Part shown: piece after piece, positions 33,301 to 46,531 of the stretch
How positions within the stretch are numbered: position 1 is the first letter of the stretch
Layout: each line of letters opens with the position of its first letter
Assembly (NCBI GenBank): GCA_905250115.1
Contig: CAJNOI010000094.1
Location: 6,311 to 70,310, forward strand
Length of the DNA: 64,000 nucleotides
Source of the DNA: Adineta steineri
Lineage: Eukaryota; Rotifera; Eurotatoria; Adinetida; Adinetidae
Direction: 5' to 3'
The notes under the pieces: model-generated
Seen by the model: only the letters and a program-made list of their open reading frames with translations
What the model was told of the DNA's origin: nothing
The model's database searches: none
Position numbers and translations under genes: made by a program

Positions 33301-36300
33301 CGAAAATGTAATTAATTATTTGCAAAAATTCATAGACAAACCATTAATCAGTATTTATATTATTGAAATCTATCAACATCTTATTGAACAACAGAAATCA
33401 GTCGATCAAAAGATTATTAAAGAAATTTTACGACTTTTAGATTCGAATATATTTATTACTATTGAACAAGATTTACAGAATCGACTATTGACTTGCTCAA
33501 AAGTCATTGCTAATCGTTGGCCTGATGAAATCAATCAGACAGATATTTCATTACTTCTAGACATATATTCATCATCAACAATGATAAGTAAAAATATTTG
33601 TACTATTATTGACGCTCTAGTTAAAAATGGTCGAATACTAATACCTTCTGTTGTGAAAGCACTCATTTATCTATTAAATAATAGTGACGATTCTGATATT
33701 TCATCTATAATAGCCAAAATTTTCGAATATGCTCAATCAAACAAACAAGTAATTATTGATTCCTTATTGCAAAACATAGACGATGATGATATGTTTGTTC
33801 AAGATTCAAAAAAAGCTATTCAATTGGGTCGAACCTTAACCGACAAAGATTTTATTAGATTATCCCATTTATTCTATACTAACGATGTGAATTTAAAAAG
33901 AGAAGTAGCAAATATCATTGCACATCAACGAATTCTCTCTGATCAAATATATAATGCTATTTTTGCTACTTTACATGATGAAACAATCAATATTATTACC
34001 ATACCTTTATTATTCGAATCATCTGTAAAACTACCACTATCAGTTATTGATGATCTATTAAACGTAGCATGCAATTCAAAGCATGCTATTGTGCGAGAAA
34101 CTACAAGAAAGTTGCTCACTGTTTATATCGAATATCCTAAAGTACAAAAGTTTTTACAATACGAACAAGATTTACAACTTTTAGACCGAAAGGATAGTAT
34201 GGCAACAATGCTTTGGTCATCAAATCAAGTCAATGTATCTCTTGCTCTGAAGATTTTACAAGGGATAGTAGTTTTTGATCAACAAATTTCATCCGATCTT
34301 TTGCTAGCTGTAGCTTGGTTACTCAGCATTCATAAAGATTTAGTGTCTAATATTCTCATCGAAGTATTGAAACGTGATATTAAAGTGAATTATGATGTTT
34401 ATGAGGCAATTGAAAATGTTTTTCTCGTTTATCAGTCGAACCAAATGTTTAAATTGATTTACATGTTGGCACAAAAGAAAATTATCTTGCAATGGGAGAC
34501 ATTGAAAATTCTTAGTGATAATAGTATGATAAGTGAAAGTGTTGTAGCTTTAGAATATGCTGCACGAAATCAACTATTACCAACAGAAGTTCTTTCATGT
34601 CTTATTAATCAACTTTCACAAGAATCGATAGAAAGAACTTTTTCTATTCTTCGTTATCAAATATTACAAGGCAATGTAGAACACTTCATGGATTATCTAA
34701 AGAAACTTAAAGTTCCTTCCATAATTAATTATGAAAATTTATCTCAGCTGGAAACATTCGATCAATATATGGGTACAATGCATACTCTACTTTTTGTTAA
34801 TTATTTTGATTCGACCGTGTTTGAAATGCCTGCAGAACAATGGTCACGAGAATGTTTATGTGTTGATTTATTGACTGGATGTTCAAATAATACGCCTGAA
34901 CAAATTGTTTCTTTCTATCATTATTTAACTCAACTTGAACAATACAAACAGTATGATCTGTACGATGATGACCGTGATCTTATTCTCCAGGAACTTATTC
35001 GAAAACAACGAACATATTTAATGAATCTTTCAAAGATTAATCAAATATTAATTTATTTACAAACATTAACAGATCGTTCATTTGAAATTCTAGAATCAGA
35101 TGATGTCAATTGGTTTGATAGTCTTCGTCGATTTTTCATTAATGACAAACTTGAAGAATGTCTTTGTAATGTGATGTATCCACAATCGCTCATCAATCAT
35201 CTTGTTGATCGTATTACTAAACAAGAAGCTCTGTCAGCCGATTTAATTGAGCCTTTCTTGAAAAATGTTCGTCAACCTCAACATGTCATCACAAATCTCG
35301 ATATGATTACAAAATATCATATCACAAATATCGAATTGATTCAACTCTTTGCTAATGTATCAAAAGATACTATCGATTTCACATCTTTTGTGCATCAAAT
35401 AGAACTGATCGTTTTGAACCGTGCTCTCATACATCTATGGCATGGTCCGCAAGAACAGTTGGCATTAGCTCATGTTTATCTATGTCGATTACTCGAAGTA
35501 GGATGGATGTTCGAGAAACTGATTGAACTACTGAATCATATTCGAACTATAATTGACTCATGTGATAGTCTTTGTCGATTTATCGATAGTTTAAAGATTA
35601 TATATGACTATAGAATGAAAGATAATATCGTCCATAGATTAAACAAGATATATTCTAGCGAAGACCCTCACTCATGGCCATTATTAGTACATATTTGTGT
35701 CGTTGAAAATTGTTTTGGTTCGACAAATTTAGAACAGACAATTTCGACAATATTGGAAGAAATTAAACATTTGAATAAGATTCAGTTTTCAACACCATTT
35801 ATTGAAATACTACAACGTATTAATCAAGCATTCGAATCTGATTCTTCAATATGTAAACAACAAGTATCTATCAAAAATTGGAGTATATCAAACATAAAGG
35901 CATGGGCATCATATTTAGTGAGCCATGGACAAACAGATAGTATGGAACGAGAATATTTACCTGAAATACTTGCAGTTATTCGTCGTGCTATTTACCTTCA
36001 TGTAAATTTTGAAGTGCGTGAAATTCAACTGTTAGCTATTTTAATTATTCTCAATAGAAATAGTGATGGTGGACGTTTATTACAAATACTAACTGGTGAA
36101 GGTAAATCAACAATTGTTTCAATATTGACTGTGATTAAAAGTTTGCAAGGCAAACACGTTGATATTATTACCAGTTCAATGACGTTAGCTAAACGTGATG
36201 TAAACGAATGGAAACCATTTTATCAAATGTTCAAATTAACTGCTGCACATAATAATGACGAAACAAATTATGTTGAAGGATTAAAATCTTGCTACAAGGA

Positions 36301-39300
36301 GAATATTGTCTATGGAACTGCTGGCCAATTTCAATTTGATATTTTACGTGATGAATTTAGTTTATTGAAAACGCGTGGTGATCGTCCTTATGATCTAGTT
36401 ATTATTGATGAAGTCGATAGTATGTTAATCGATGAAAATAATACCATTGCTCGTCTAGCCGATAATTCACCCGGTATGGAATGGTTAAATCCTCTTCTAT
36501 ATGGAATTTGGCAAACAGCCAATAATACTCCGGATCCACTATCAAATCGAGATTTGATTCTAAAAATAATTCGAAAATTAATTAATAGTTCCGATGCACA
36601 ATTGAAATATCCAGTTCATTTAAATCGTTTTGTATCTGATTCTTTACCAATATGGGTTGATCATGCTATTCAGGCAAAAGTTGAATATCGACTTGATTAT
36701 CAATATATTATAAAAAAAGATGAAATGGGAACATTACGTATTATGCCAATCGATTATTCAAACACTGGCATTATTCAATGTCATACTACATGGAGTGATG
36801 GTCTACATCAATTTCTTCAGATCAAACATGGATTAAAGATGACTCCTCTTACTATGACAACAAATTATTTGTCAAATTATGATCTATTTATTCGTTATAA
36901 AAGTGAAATCTATGGATTTAGTGGTACTCTTGGTTCGATAGATGCTCAAAATCTTCTGAAAAAAATCTATCAAGTTGATACAATCATCATACCATCATGT
37001 AAACCGAAACGTCATTATCAACTAGAAACTATATTAACATCAACAGATGATACATGGTTGAATACCATCGTTCAGAATACAATAGATCATGTTAACAAAC
37101 ACCGTGCAGTACTAGTTATTTGTGAAACAAGACTTGATGCAAAGGCAATCCTTAAAGAACTACAATGTCAACAGCCGACGAGTTCGATCCGTTTATATAC
37201 AGATAATACTGATAATACTGAATCGAGTGTTATTTCGAAGCAAATGAAACGTGGCGATATTATCATAGCAACTAATTTGGCAGGTCGTGGAACTGATTTA
37301 AAAACGACTCAAGATGTTGAAAAGCATGGTGGACTTCATGTTTGTTTGACTTTTTTACCGAAAAATTTGCGTGTAGAAGAACAAGCATTTGGACGGACAT
37401 CTCGTCAAGGTAATTGTGGTACATCACAGCTTATTCTTAATCGAGAACGAACTTTCTTACAACTTATATCATGGTATCCAGATTATTGGAATGATCATGG
37501 TAACCAGTTCACTAGTTTGATCGATATAGATATTGAAACGATTCATGATTGGAGGACACAAAGTGAATCTGCACAATTGAATTACATATGGAAGAAAGAT
37601 ATTTGTGAACTCAAAGAAAAATCTGAACTGTTTCGAAAGTTTTGTGAATTACTTGCTGAATTAAAGGAGATAAAAGATGATCTCTATTGTTTATTGAGTG
37701 TAAAAGAACGATGGGGTTTATGGCTTAAGTCGATTGATCAAAGTGCTCAAGTAAGACAAGCGTTTGAAAGGACAATAAAAGAAGCTGGGTTTCGTTATGT
37801 TGGTGAGCTTCTTGGCAACGAAAGTCTCTTCGATATTATTTGTCGTCAATTACAAGAACTAATCAATGTCGATACGATTGTTGGGAAGATCAGAGAACAT
37901 ATATCTAATAATAAGATAGTTTATAAAAATAATGAAGAAGAACAACAATATTGGGCTGTTAGTCGAGCATTAGATATTAACATTGTTTTATTTCGTAGTG
38001 ATTATCTCAATCCATGTATTTACAAGACTAAAAATGCTAAATTGACATGTTTCATCGGTTATATTGTCTCTCAAACTTATCTTACTCTTGAACCATTCTA
38101 TCCACAGAATGACGACAAATTTGAGAACATTGAACATTTAGCTTCCATCGATAACAATGAAACAGATTCTATTTTATCACCGGAGGAACTTGATAGAGTG
38201 GAAAAACTAAGAGATTCTATATGGATTAAACCGAACATGTTCAATATTATTGATAGTTTTGAAAGTTTTAAAACACAAATTTGTAAAGATTATAAGTCCG
38301 ACAAAGTTATTCAAAATCCTTATTATTTAATCTTGAAAGCAGATAATTTAATTACCAAATACTGCTCATTTATTCATCAGATAAAAAGTATACCCAATGC
38401 TATTCCATTCATCAAACGACATGATCGCATTATAGATCAAGCAACGATTCTCTTAGAAAGAGCTATTGATCTTGAGCCAATTTTTACATTCACTGCATCA
38501 GTTAATCTTGCCTATTTCATCATAGTCAAAAGTCAACAATCGAAGACTTACAAATTGAAAGCAAAATTCTTTTTAACACAAGCACAAGAACAAATCGATC
38601 AGTATATATTACCATCACTTGTTTTTATGACAATTCAACTACCCATTGAAAATGATGAGATCATTCATGACGATTTTCTTAAACAAGTCGAAACGAAAAT
38701 TGATATTATTGATTCGTATAATAAATGCAATAAAGAAGCTATACAGAGGATTGAGAATTCACAGAAATTAATTGATGCATCTGCAAATTACAATGGAAAG
38801 ATAAAAACTGCTCAGAAACTATATGGTAATGAGCCGAAAGATTTTGTTGACAAAAATGATGGAGAAATTAAACTTACTTTTCATGATCTTACCGTATCGC
38901 ACGATATTGTCACAAATGATCAAGCATTAGAATTACTCGATCTAACACCAAAAGACTATTCTCATGTATCAATTGAGTTTTTTAATATGAATAAGAAAAA
39001 AATGGAAGCAATAATTGCAAAGATATCTTCACGTGGTGATTGTCAGAATGATCAAATTGATCTAAATCTTATTACGTCGACTGAACAATATTTACAAGCT
39101 ATCAAACTTTTCTCTGGTTTCGTGTCCATGAATTTAGAATCTACACAAGAGACCTTATTATTTACTGAAGCAGAAGCATATCTTACAAAACAACCAGAAT
39201 TAGTAAAATCAATATCTTTGTTATTGATTGATAGTAGAACGTTGACTAAAATAATGAACGATGTTGAACCAGCGAGCTTTTCAATAATATTCAATCAAAT

Positions 39301-41824
39301 AAATCTTGAAACTATAAATCAAATTACCAAATATCTTCCTGATGGAAAGCTGTTCTCCTGCTACTTTGAAAATTTATCACAAAAAAAAGCTCGTTATTTA
39401 TTTGAAGGAGATACTGAACGAAACTTTATTCTGCATTTTCATAAACTAACATCTAAACAAGCCAAAACAATTCTTAACGAATTCAATCGAAATGAACAGG
39501 ATATTAGTGCTAGCTTCAATCCTATTGTTGAATCTTATTCACAGATCAATCGATCAATTACGGAACTTCATGAATATGCCACGATGGGTATTACTCGTTT
39601 ACTTCTTATCAAAGAACTTCAGCCACGTCCATTGAAAACTATTTCTATTATAGTTGCACTTGGTGTCGCTCAAATAGTTACCGGTACATGCCTTACTGCT
39701 TTAACAAGTGGCTTGGGTGCTACTGTAGGTATATCCTTGATTGGCGAAGGTGTGAGAGATCTTACTACTGCTGTAAAAGGTATTTACTCTCGAAAATTAT
39801 CTTTGAAAGAGTATGGCATTCAAAAAAGTTTAAGTCTTGCGATATGTTTTGCTTCACTGGGATTTTCAACTATTATACATGCTGCAATAGTTGCTAAAAG
39901 TAGTGCAGATAATATTTCAAGCTTCTTTGGACACACAATGAAAGAAACTATACATGCTATCCATAGCAATGCCGCAACAGTTGGTGCCACATCTATTTCA
40001 AATACGCTGGAAACTTCGTTGGTATTAGGAAATAAACAGATCACCAAATTAGGAATTAAAGCGGGAACGCATGCAGTAGAATTTCTTCTACCAAAAATTC
40101 TGTCACAGTTAAGATCATGTATTCAAGAGAAAATGACAGAGAACATCAATGAACAGATAGACAGTGATGCATTTGTTTGTATGCTAAATCAAGCTTTATT
40201 TGTTGATATGTATTATGAGAAAGATCGCTATCAGCATGGTATTGAACTCATGGTTATTAGTGTTCTAAAAGATCACGAGAAAATTTGTAGAAATAATAAA
40301 ATAATTCAAAATGTTATTCGAGCAATCTCATCTGAAGTGATCAAGAGAACTACTGAAGCATTACAAACATTAATTAAGATAAGCAATGGTTCTGATGCAA
40401 ATTTATTTTCTATGATCAAAGCATTCGGTTCAGTTATAGATGAGATCCAAAATTGTTACCATTTTAACAAAAAAATAAAACAATTATTAGTGAAATTCCA
40501 TGAGCAATGTACTGAATTCATATCAACGATTCCGACCTTCGAAGAATTACTTTGCCATCGTTCGAAAAATTTGATTTCTAAGACAACAGCAGCTGAAATT
40601 TATCAAATATTACTACAACACAATATTGTCAACAATAATTACAGTATCGCTGTACCATCGAAAGTTATAGCTAACATCGAACATATCAATGAAAATCAAA
40701 AAGAACATGTTTTGTTTCTTGTTGGAAAATTAAAGGCAGTGAATCAAAGTTGTTGGAAGAAAAGTAGATTTCGTCAGAAAATCATCGATAGATTTGTTAA
40801 TTATATTGCTACGGACTTATATGATGAAATTATTCAACCTTTGACACAACAAACTATAAATGGTGCAGCAGATGCTCTATTACGTCAATTACGAAATGAA
40901 TGCGACCAAAAAGATAAATTAATGAAATATTCAAAAATTTCTAAGGGTGAAAAGATTGACCATGATCAAAATTGTAATTCAGTAAATCGAATTGGTATTC
41001 TTGCTGCTCTAAACAAACAACCAATCTCCGTTATTCAATACCAAATAGAAAATAATTTAATTGAACATATACAAATAAAGTGTGAAATATTTGTTCTAAC
41101 TAATCAGCGATATAGAGAAGGCATTCGATCGATTATCAATAATAACTATATATGTCGAAATGTAATTTCACGAGAAAATCAATTATTAGTTGATCAGTTC
41201 TATTTTTCATATGAAAAATATGAAGAATTTAAAGAAACTATGAAAAATCTTGCCAATCAAAGAACTAATCAATTAATAATGATCAACGAATGGTTATCAT
41301 CGAATTCTCTTTATCTTGATCTTGAAATTTGGACATTTGCTCTTTTTTATCCACAGATTAAATTTTTAGAAAGAACTGGTTTTAAATTAAATTCAGTACG
41401 TTTATATAAAAGAATAATTGTGCCTTTTATTTATTGCTCGTATGAAGGCATCAATCAAATGGAATACTCGGAAGAGTATATCAATAATATGCAATTGTTA
41501 TTGAATTCAGATGATACAATCAGAAATATTCAAGATATATTTGTCGAATCACAGTGTGTCATTGTGCATATATGTCAAGAGAAATATTTTCATTATATAT
41601 TGAATAAGAAAGAAATTATCGTTACAGATCCTTATGATGAACTTCAATTACTATTTCCTCTATCAGCCTCAAAAAATGATCACTTGTGAGTTATCAAAAT
41701 AAACTTAGTAATGAAAATTATTTCAATTATTTTTAGACAAACGATTTCAGCAGCTGCAACATCATCAATCTTAGGGAATATTCTGTTTAAAATTTGTCGT
41801 CTTCTCAATAACTCTATCGCTTGA
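30350..41824 (+). CDS. giant SecA-type motor protein with HEAT-like N-terminus and OTU-like region
   Basis: One 11.3-kb exon (30350-41685), a 51-nt intron and a short last exon (41737-41824) encode 3,807 residues. Residues about 1-1,880 are helical pairs of HEAT/armadillo type (repeated LLxxIxxxLxDxxxxIRxxAxxxL). Residues about 1,890-2,420 are a SecA-type DEAD motor: Walker A GEGKST (1916-1921), YGTAGQFQFDILRDEF, DEVDSMLIDE (2020 on), GFSGT, NLAGRGTDLK (2312 on), HGGLHV and FGRTSRQG (2348-2354). Next, residues about 2,480-2,600 look like an OTU protease, but the DGNC cysteine is Ser (GNESLF, Ser2492) and the final HYD is YLT. Residues about 3,095-3,185 are hydrophobic and Gly-rich. SecA drives protein export in bacteria; a cytosolic animal protein with this motor has no assigned role. 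Intron scarcity suggests horizontal origin. No signal peptide. Confidence 0.85.
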
Positions 41825-41838
41825 GGGTGTGAGTGTAA
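41820..41838 (+). repeat. half TGTGGG-type element supplying the SecA-like stop codon
   Basis: CTTGAGGGTGTGAGTGTAAG has the usual element border. The TGA that ends the SecA-like protein (41822-41824) lies inside this border. No right arm follows within 100 nt. Confidence 0.7.
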
Positions 41839-41956
41839 GTTGAATATGGTTTAGAAGAACAGTGGACTTTCCTAAAGTTTATTTCTGTGTCTTTCTTTTT
41901 ATTTTCAATAATAAAAACTACATTAAGAAAAAATTGGGGTGTTGATTAGGGTTATA

Positions 41957-42014
41957 CAAGGGTGGGTGTGGGTGTGACATGTACGTAATAGCTACACTCA
42001 CATCCATCCTCAAG
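41957..42014. repeat. TGTGGG-type inverted pair, copy 13
   Basis: The left arm CAAGGGTGGGTGTGGGTGTG and right arm CACTCACATCCATCCTCAAG sit between the convergent 3' ends of the SecA-like and Kelch genes. Confidence 0.85.
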
Positions 42015-42045
42015 TTTTTCTTGTGAATATTTTGTGCGAAGATTA

Positions 42046-43128
42046 TCAGTTAGAATATGTGAATGTTTTTCTTGTTGAATTGTAGAGCTCAGTGGAATAT
42101 ATTGTTCCTTCGATATTAGTGTCCAGACTTCCAGCAGCAACTAGGATGTTTCCGTTTGCTAATGTGGATGCTGTGTGCCACACGCGGTACGTATGCATAT
42201 CATCTTCATCTTGCCATGAACCTATTACTGGATCATACAATTCAGTACTCTCTGTAGCATCATTGTCACTGATAGCTCCCCCAGTAACTAGCACTTCTCC
42301 GTTGTATAATAAAGATGCTGTATGTGAATAACGTACACTTTTCATTGGTTGAGTTATTGTCCAAGTTTGTGCTAATGGATTGTAGAGCTCAACACTATTC
42401 AAAATTTGGCTATCGTTTTGGCCACCTACGACTAACACGGTTCCATTTTTCAGTATTGTTGCTGTATGGCTATATCGCCTATCATGCATACCAGTAACCA
42501 ATGTCCAATTCCCAGTTGATGGATCATACACTTCACTTGAATTCAATGCCGTTTCCAGATTAAGGAATCCCCCAGTAACTAACACTTTCCCATCCGATAA
42601 TACTGTTGCTGTATGCATATATCGTGCGTCATGCATGCTACCAGTCAATATCCATTTTTCCGTTGATGGATCATACAACTCACATGTTTTTCCCGAATCA
42701 CCATCATCGGCAACTCCTCCACCTGTCACCAGTACTTTTCCGTCTGGTAATACTGATACTGTGTGAAACTCTCGTGGATAGAGCATAGGATTAGTAAATG
42801 CCCATTTTCTAGCTGCTGGATCATATAACTCGCACATTTTTGTACTAATACCCTGATCTGGTGCTCCCCCAGTGACCAGAACTTTTCCGTTTGGTAATAG
42901 TGATGCTGTATGCCAGAGTCGTTCAAGATGAGTAGATCCAGTCAATGTCCATTCCCCCGTTGGCGGGTCATATAATTCACTAGTGCGAACCGTAACACAA
43001 GACGCGTTGTATCCACCAATAACTAGTACTTTTCCATCGGTTAAAACAGTTGCCGTGTGCTGACAGTGTGTTTCACGCAGATGATGAGTAGAAAACCATT
43101 CTATACAACAATATTTGTGGGTAACTCT
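42046..43128 (-). CDS. Kelch-repeat beta-propeller, 5' end unresolved
   Basis: The exon from 43128 (after an acceptor-like TTTTTCTCAAACAG) to the stop at 42046 encodes about 360 residues with seven Kelch motifs of [16 protein letters not shown]...ELYDPxTxxW type, enough for a closed seven-bladed propeller. The blades are very regular (about 49 residues) and of the bacterial-like galactose-oxidase-central-domain style. No ATG is found in frame upstream of the first blade and no signal-peptide exon was found within 1 kb, so the 5' end is missing, far away, or the gene is a pseudogene. The related gene at 55469-57265 has such a leader. Such propellers bind partners; no enzymatic domain is present. 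Confidence 0.75.
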   Translation of the reverse strand, partial: RVTHKYCCIEWFSTHHLRETHCQHTATVLTDGKVLVIGGYNASCVTVRTSELYDPPTGEWTLTGSTHLERLWHTASLLPNGKVLVTGGAPDQGISTKMCELYDPAARKWAFTNPMLYPREFHTVSVLPDGKVLVTGGGVADDGDSGKTCELYDPSTEKWILTGSMHDARYMHTATVLSDGKVLVTGGFLNLETALNSSEVYDPSTGNWTLVTGMHDRRYSHTATILKNGTVLVVGGQNDSQILNSVELYNPLAQTWTITQPMKSVRYSHTASLLYNGEVLVTGGAISDNDATESTELYDPVIGSWQDEDDMHTYRVWHTASTLANGNILVAAGSLDTNIEGTIYSTELYNSTRKTFTYSN

Positions 43129-43288
43129 CTGTTTGAGAAAAATTTTCTTTAGAAGTGAACTTTTTGTATATGTACTCGAAAGATAGCCCACATGGAGATA
43201 TTTCGATCACTATTTGAACGAACTTAACTACACTTCTCCTCTAATTAAAATTAGATAAATGGTGAATTACATTAGTATCCGACAAAAA

Positions 43289-43549
43289 TTAACCGATCGA
43301 ACCCGAAATTTTGAGCAAAAAAAGATTGGCAAATTCAACCCTGCTAGTTATCTTTCCTATTAATGTTCTTTGTTTATATGAAAATAAATATTTCCCGATT
43401 TCGCAGTTGTCATAGTCTTTAAACTTCTTGAAGAAGTCTTGCAGAAATTTAAGACCAACAATGAAATTATTGTAGAAACTATTAATAATAATAAATACAA
43501 GTTTATCATCTTTAATGGAATACTCACTGTATATTTCTTTGCTATACAT
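43289..43549 (-). pseudogene. possible remnant of the ART-TPR N-terminal domain
   Basis: An 86-residue ORF reads KLVFIIINSFYNNF, similar in pattern to KVFMIINDSISNYF of the ART-TPR protein at 19820-23200. The similarity covers only about 25 residues. It has no TPR or ART sequence around it. It could be chance. Confidence 0.2.
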
Positions 43550-45025
43550 ATTATTTGTTTTTCACCAAAAATGAATAAAGTATCGTCACCAACAAACTAG
43601 TTTATATATGTCTATTACTTTAAAAAGAACAACAAAAGACAACTACCATTACTTTTAACAATAAAGTAAATGCATTTTTCTTATCTTTATATAAGAGAAA
43701 AACTGGTTTGAAGAACAACACACATTTCATATAGGACATTTGTTATTTAAATTCGGTCAAATAGTCTAGTTTAAATATTATTTTGTTTCATGTGACGTTT
43801 GAGCATTCATTATTGATTTAGTTTCTGTAAATAAATCTTTAGATACACTATATATTATTCCAATATCTTTTTCGATCAAAATATGAAATTTGCATGAACT
43901 TTCGGGAGATGTACAATACACATACTTTGATTGACTTATTACAAAGTAATCTACTTGATCATATTTTTCAAATTTTATTTAAGATTGTTCTTTTTAAAAT
44001 TAATCTTAGTAATTTTTCTCCTAACAGTTTGCATTAAATAGAAATACAGTCTACCATAGTTATAGTATATAAGGTAATAATATACAATCTGAATATTGCA
44101 GAGACAGTATTGATGTTAACATATTTTTGATATGATTTTAATTGTGTAACATAACTAGCTGTTATCATTCTTCGGTATTTTGATTTAATAGTAATTAACA
44201 ACGATAAATCACATACAATTGTATCTAACATTTATGTCCGATTAGATATTCATTTGAAACTGCCATCGATAATTGTATTATATTCAAATTCTATAAATTT
44301 TAGTATCAAAATATGAAATTTTTATAATATCTTCTCATTTCAACAACAATATTCTACTTCATCTACCTTAGTTTAAAAAAGAAATATAAATGCAATAAAT
44401 AACATGTTGTCTTAGAGGATATAATAAAATATATAACGATGATTGATAAAAAAAGTTTAGAAAAATGAAAAACTCGATATTGCTTGCACAGCATGACTCT
44501 TAACAACGATAAAAAGAACTGTCTATATGTTTTTTTATCTGTTGTCTATGAAAAATAAAACATCACGTAAATTCATTTCTTTCGCAACGTAGCTATATCT
44601 CAATTCTGTCTACTAGAATAAACAAGATGGATTAGTATTTTTTTTTGAATAACTCTTCATAAGAAAAAGATGAAGAAGTGCGCTTTTCGATGTTCGAAAG
44701 AGAGAATCGCAGAGGTTTAACATCTACCACAATATAATTCATCAGCGACACACCTACGAGATGTGTTGGAAATATGCTAATACTAGTTGTATCTTAACTT
44801 TATCACATGATGATCAATGCATTTTTCAATTTCATTTTCATAGTATTTGTTATAGGATAGAATCAAAACGATTAGAAGAAATGAAACGAATATCAAATTT
44901 CCAGTTATTGATATGTGAATAGATGCATCTGTTATATTTCAATTCAATTCACTTAACATATTATCTGTGTTTTAAAAATAAAAACACACATTTTTTCATT
45001 ATATTCTCTGAATTTAAAATCAGCT
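43550..45025. other. intergenic, no gene seen
   Basis: About 1.5 kb of strongly AT-rich sequence with no ORF over 65 codons that carries a recognisable motif and no TGTGGG-type copy, which makes it one of the longest element-free stretches in the window. Confidence 0.5.
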
Positions 45026-46230
45026 ATGAATACAATCAAGATTCATTGCTATGTTGTTTTTATTATTTTTAGGTAAATAATTATTTATTGTTATCATTCA
45101 TTCTGTTAACATTCATTAATATGATATTTTAGTATAACAGGTTTGATTTCTATTGTATTTTATATGTTTATATATATTAGTGTATCACTTTCACAGTTCA
45201 AATCGAATCTCAAATACATGAGAAAACATCTCAATATGGTCCATATTCAACAAATAGTAAGTGAGTGAATCGGTGGATGATAGATGCAACATTCTTATCC
45301 ACACTCGTACGATATTTGAAACTCTAAATTTCATCTGTTTTAGATAAAACTAATCTTAAATGGAAACAAAATGCCATCACTGTGGCTGGTGGAAATGACG
45401 AAGGCAAAAAATTAAATCAACTCTATGGCCCTCACGGAATCTTTATTGATAAAAACAAAAATATTTTCATTGCTGATTCTTGGAATAATCGTATTATTGA
45501 ATGGAAATATAATGCAAAAGAAGGACAAATCATTGTAGGTGGAAAAGGAATGGATCAATTGAATGAGCCAACAGATGTGATTGTTGATCAACAAAATCAT
45601 TCGATCATCATTGCTGATAAGGGGAACAGACGAGTGATTCAATGGTTGAATCAAAATCAACAAATTCTCATTGACAGTATTGACTGTTGGGGCTTGGCAA
45701 TAGATAAAAATGGATTTCTTTATGTTTCTGATCATAAGAAGAATGAAGTGAGACGATGGAAAATGGGAGAATATAACAATGAAGGAATTATAGTGGCAGG
45801 TGGAAATAAAAAAGGAGATCAACTCAATCAATTCAATTCTCCTACTTTTATCTTTGTTGATGAAGATCAATCAGTATACGTATCAGATGAGAACAATCTT
45901 CGTGTGATGAAATGGGGAAAAGATGCAAAAGAAGGAACAATTGTGGCTGGAGGAAATGGTTACGGACGAGATCTCAATCAATTATCGTCACCTCAAGGAG
46001 TCATTGTTGATCATTTGGGTCAAATCTATGTGGCTGATTATTGGAATGATCGAATAATGCGTTGGTGTGAAGGAAAACAAGACGGTGAAATTGTTGTTGA
46101 TGGATATGAGCAGAAAAATCAAACAAATCAATTGGTTTTTTCCTCTGGTTTATCTTTTGATGATGAAGGAAATCTTTATGTTGCTGATCATTTTAATCAT
46201 CGAATTCAAAAATTTGAAGTAATTTTGTGA
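45026..46230 (+). CDS. secreted NHL-repeat beta-propeller, gene 1
   Basis: Four exons (45026-45072, an 8-nt microexon 45133-45140, 45197-45256, 45344-46230) encode 333 residues. The leader MNTIKIHCYVVFIIFSITV is a good signal peptide that only forms when the microexon is included. Six NHL blades follow, with motifs such as GPHGIFIDKNKNIFIADSWN, NRIIEW, SPQGVIVDHLGQIYVADYWN and NHRIQKF, a full six-bladed propeller. Blades have VAGGNxxGxxLNQL linkers typical of animal and bacterial NHL proteins. The role is probably extracellular binding; no catalytic residues are seen. The next gene is a clear paralogue in the same orientation with the same exon layout, so the two arose by tandem duplication. 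Confidence 0.82.
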
Positions 46231-46340
46231 ATTAATTTTTTTGTTTTTTTTTATCAACTTTAAATTTAATTGGTAATTTGTATGAAAAAGTTTGAATAAA
46301 TAAATGTTAAATTATTCATCTTTTGTTAGTTTTTGTCGAA

Positions 46341-46398
46341 TTTGAGGATGTGACTGTGAGCCTGAATGTGTGCGTCTATCTCTAACCCACACTCTCAT
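46341..46398. repeat. TGTGGG-type inverted pair, copy 14
   Basis: The left arm TTTGAGGATGTGACTGTGAG and right arm ACCCACACTCTCA sit between the two NHL genes. Confidence 0.75.
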
Positions 46399-46531
46399 TT
46401 TTCTTTATTGTATTTGAAGTAAATATTGATAAAGGATATGTGAAGATAAGAATAATGCTGATGTAAAATGACAGAATGAGAAAATATTATTTAAGTCATT
46501 TTATTTTATCGTAAATATTAAAAGTAAAGCA

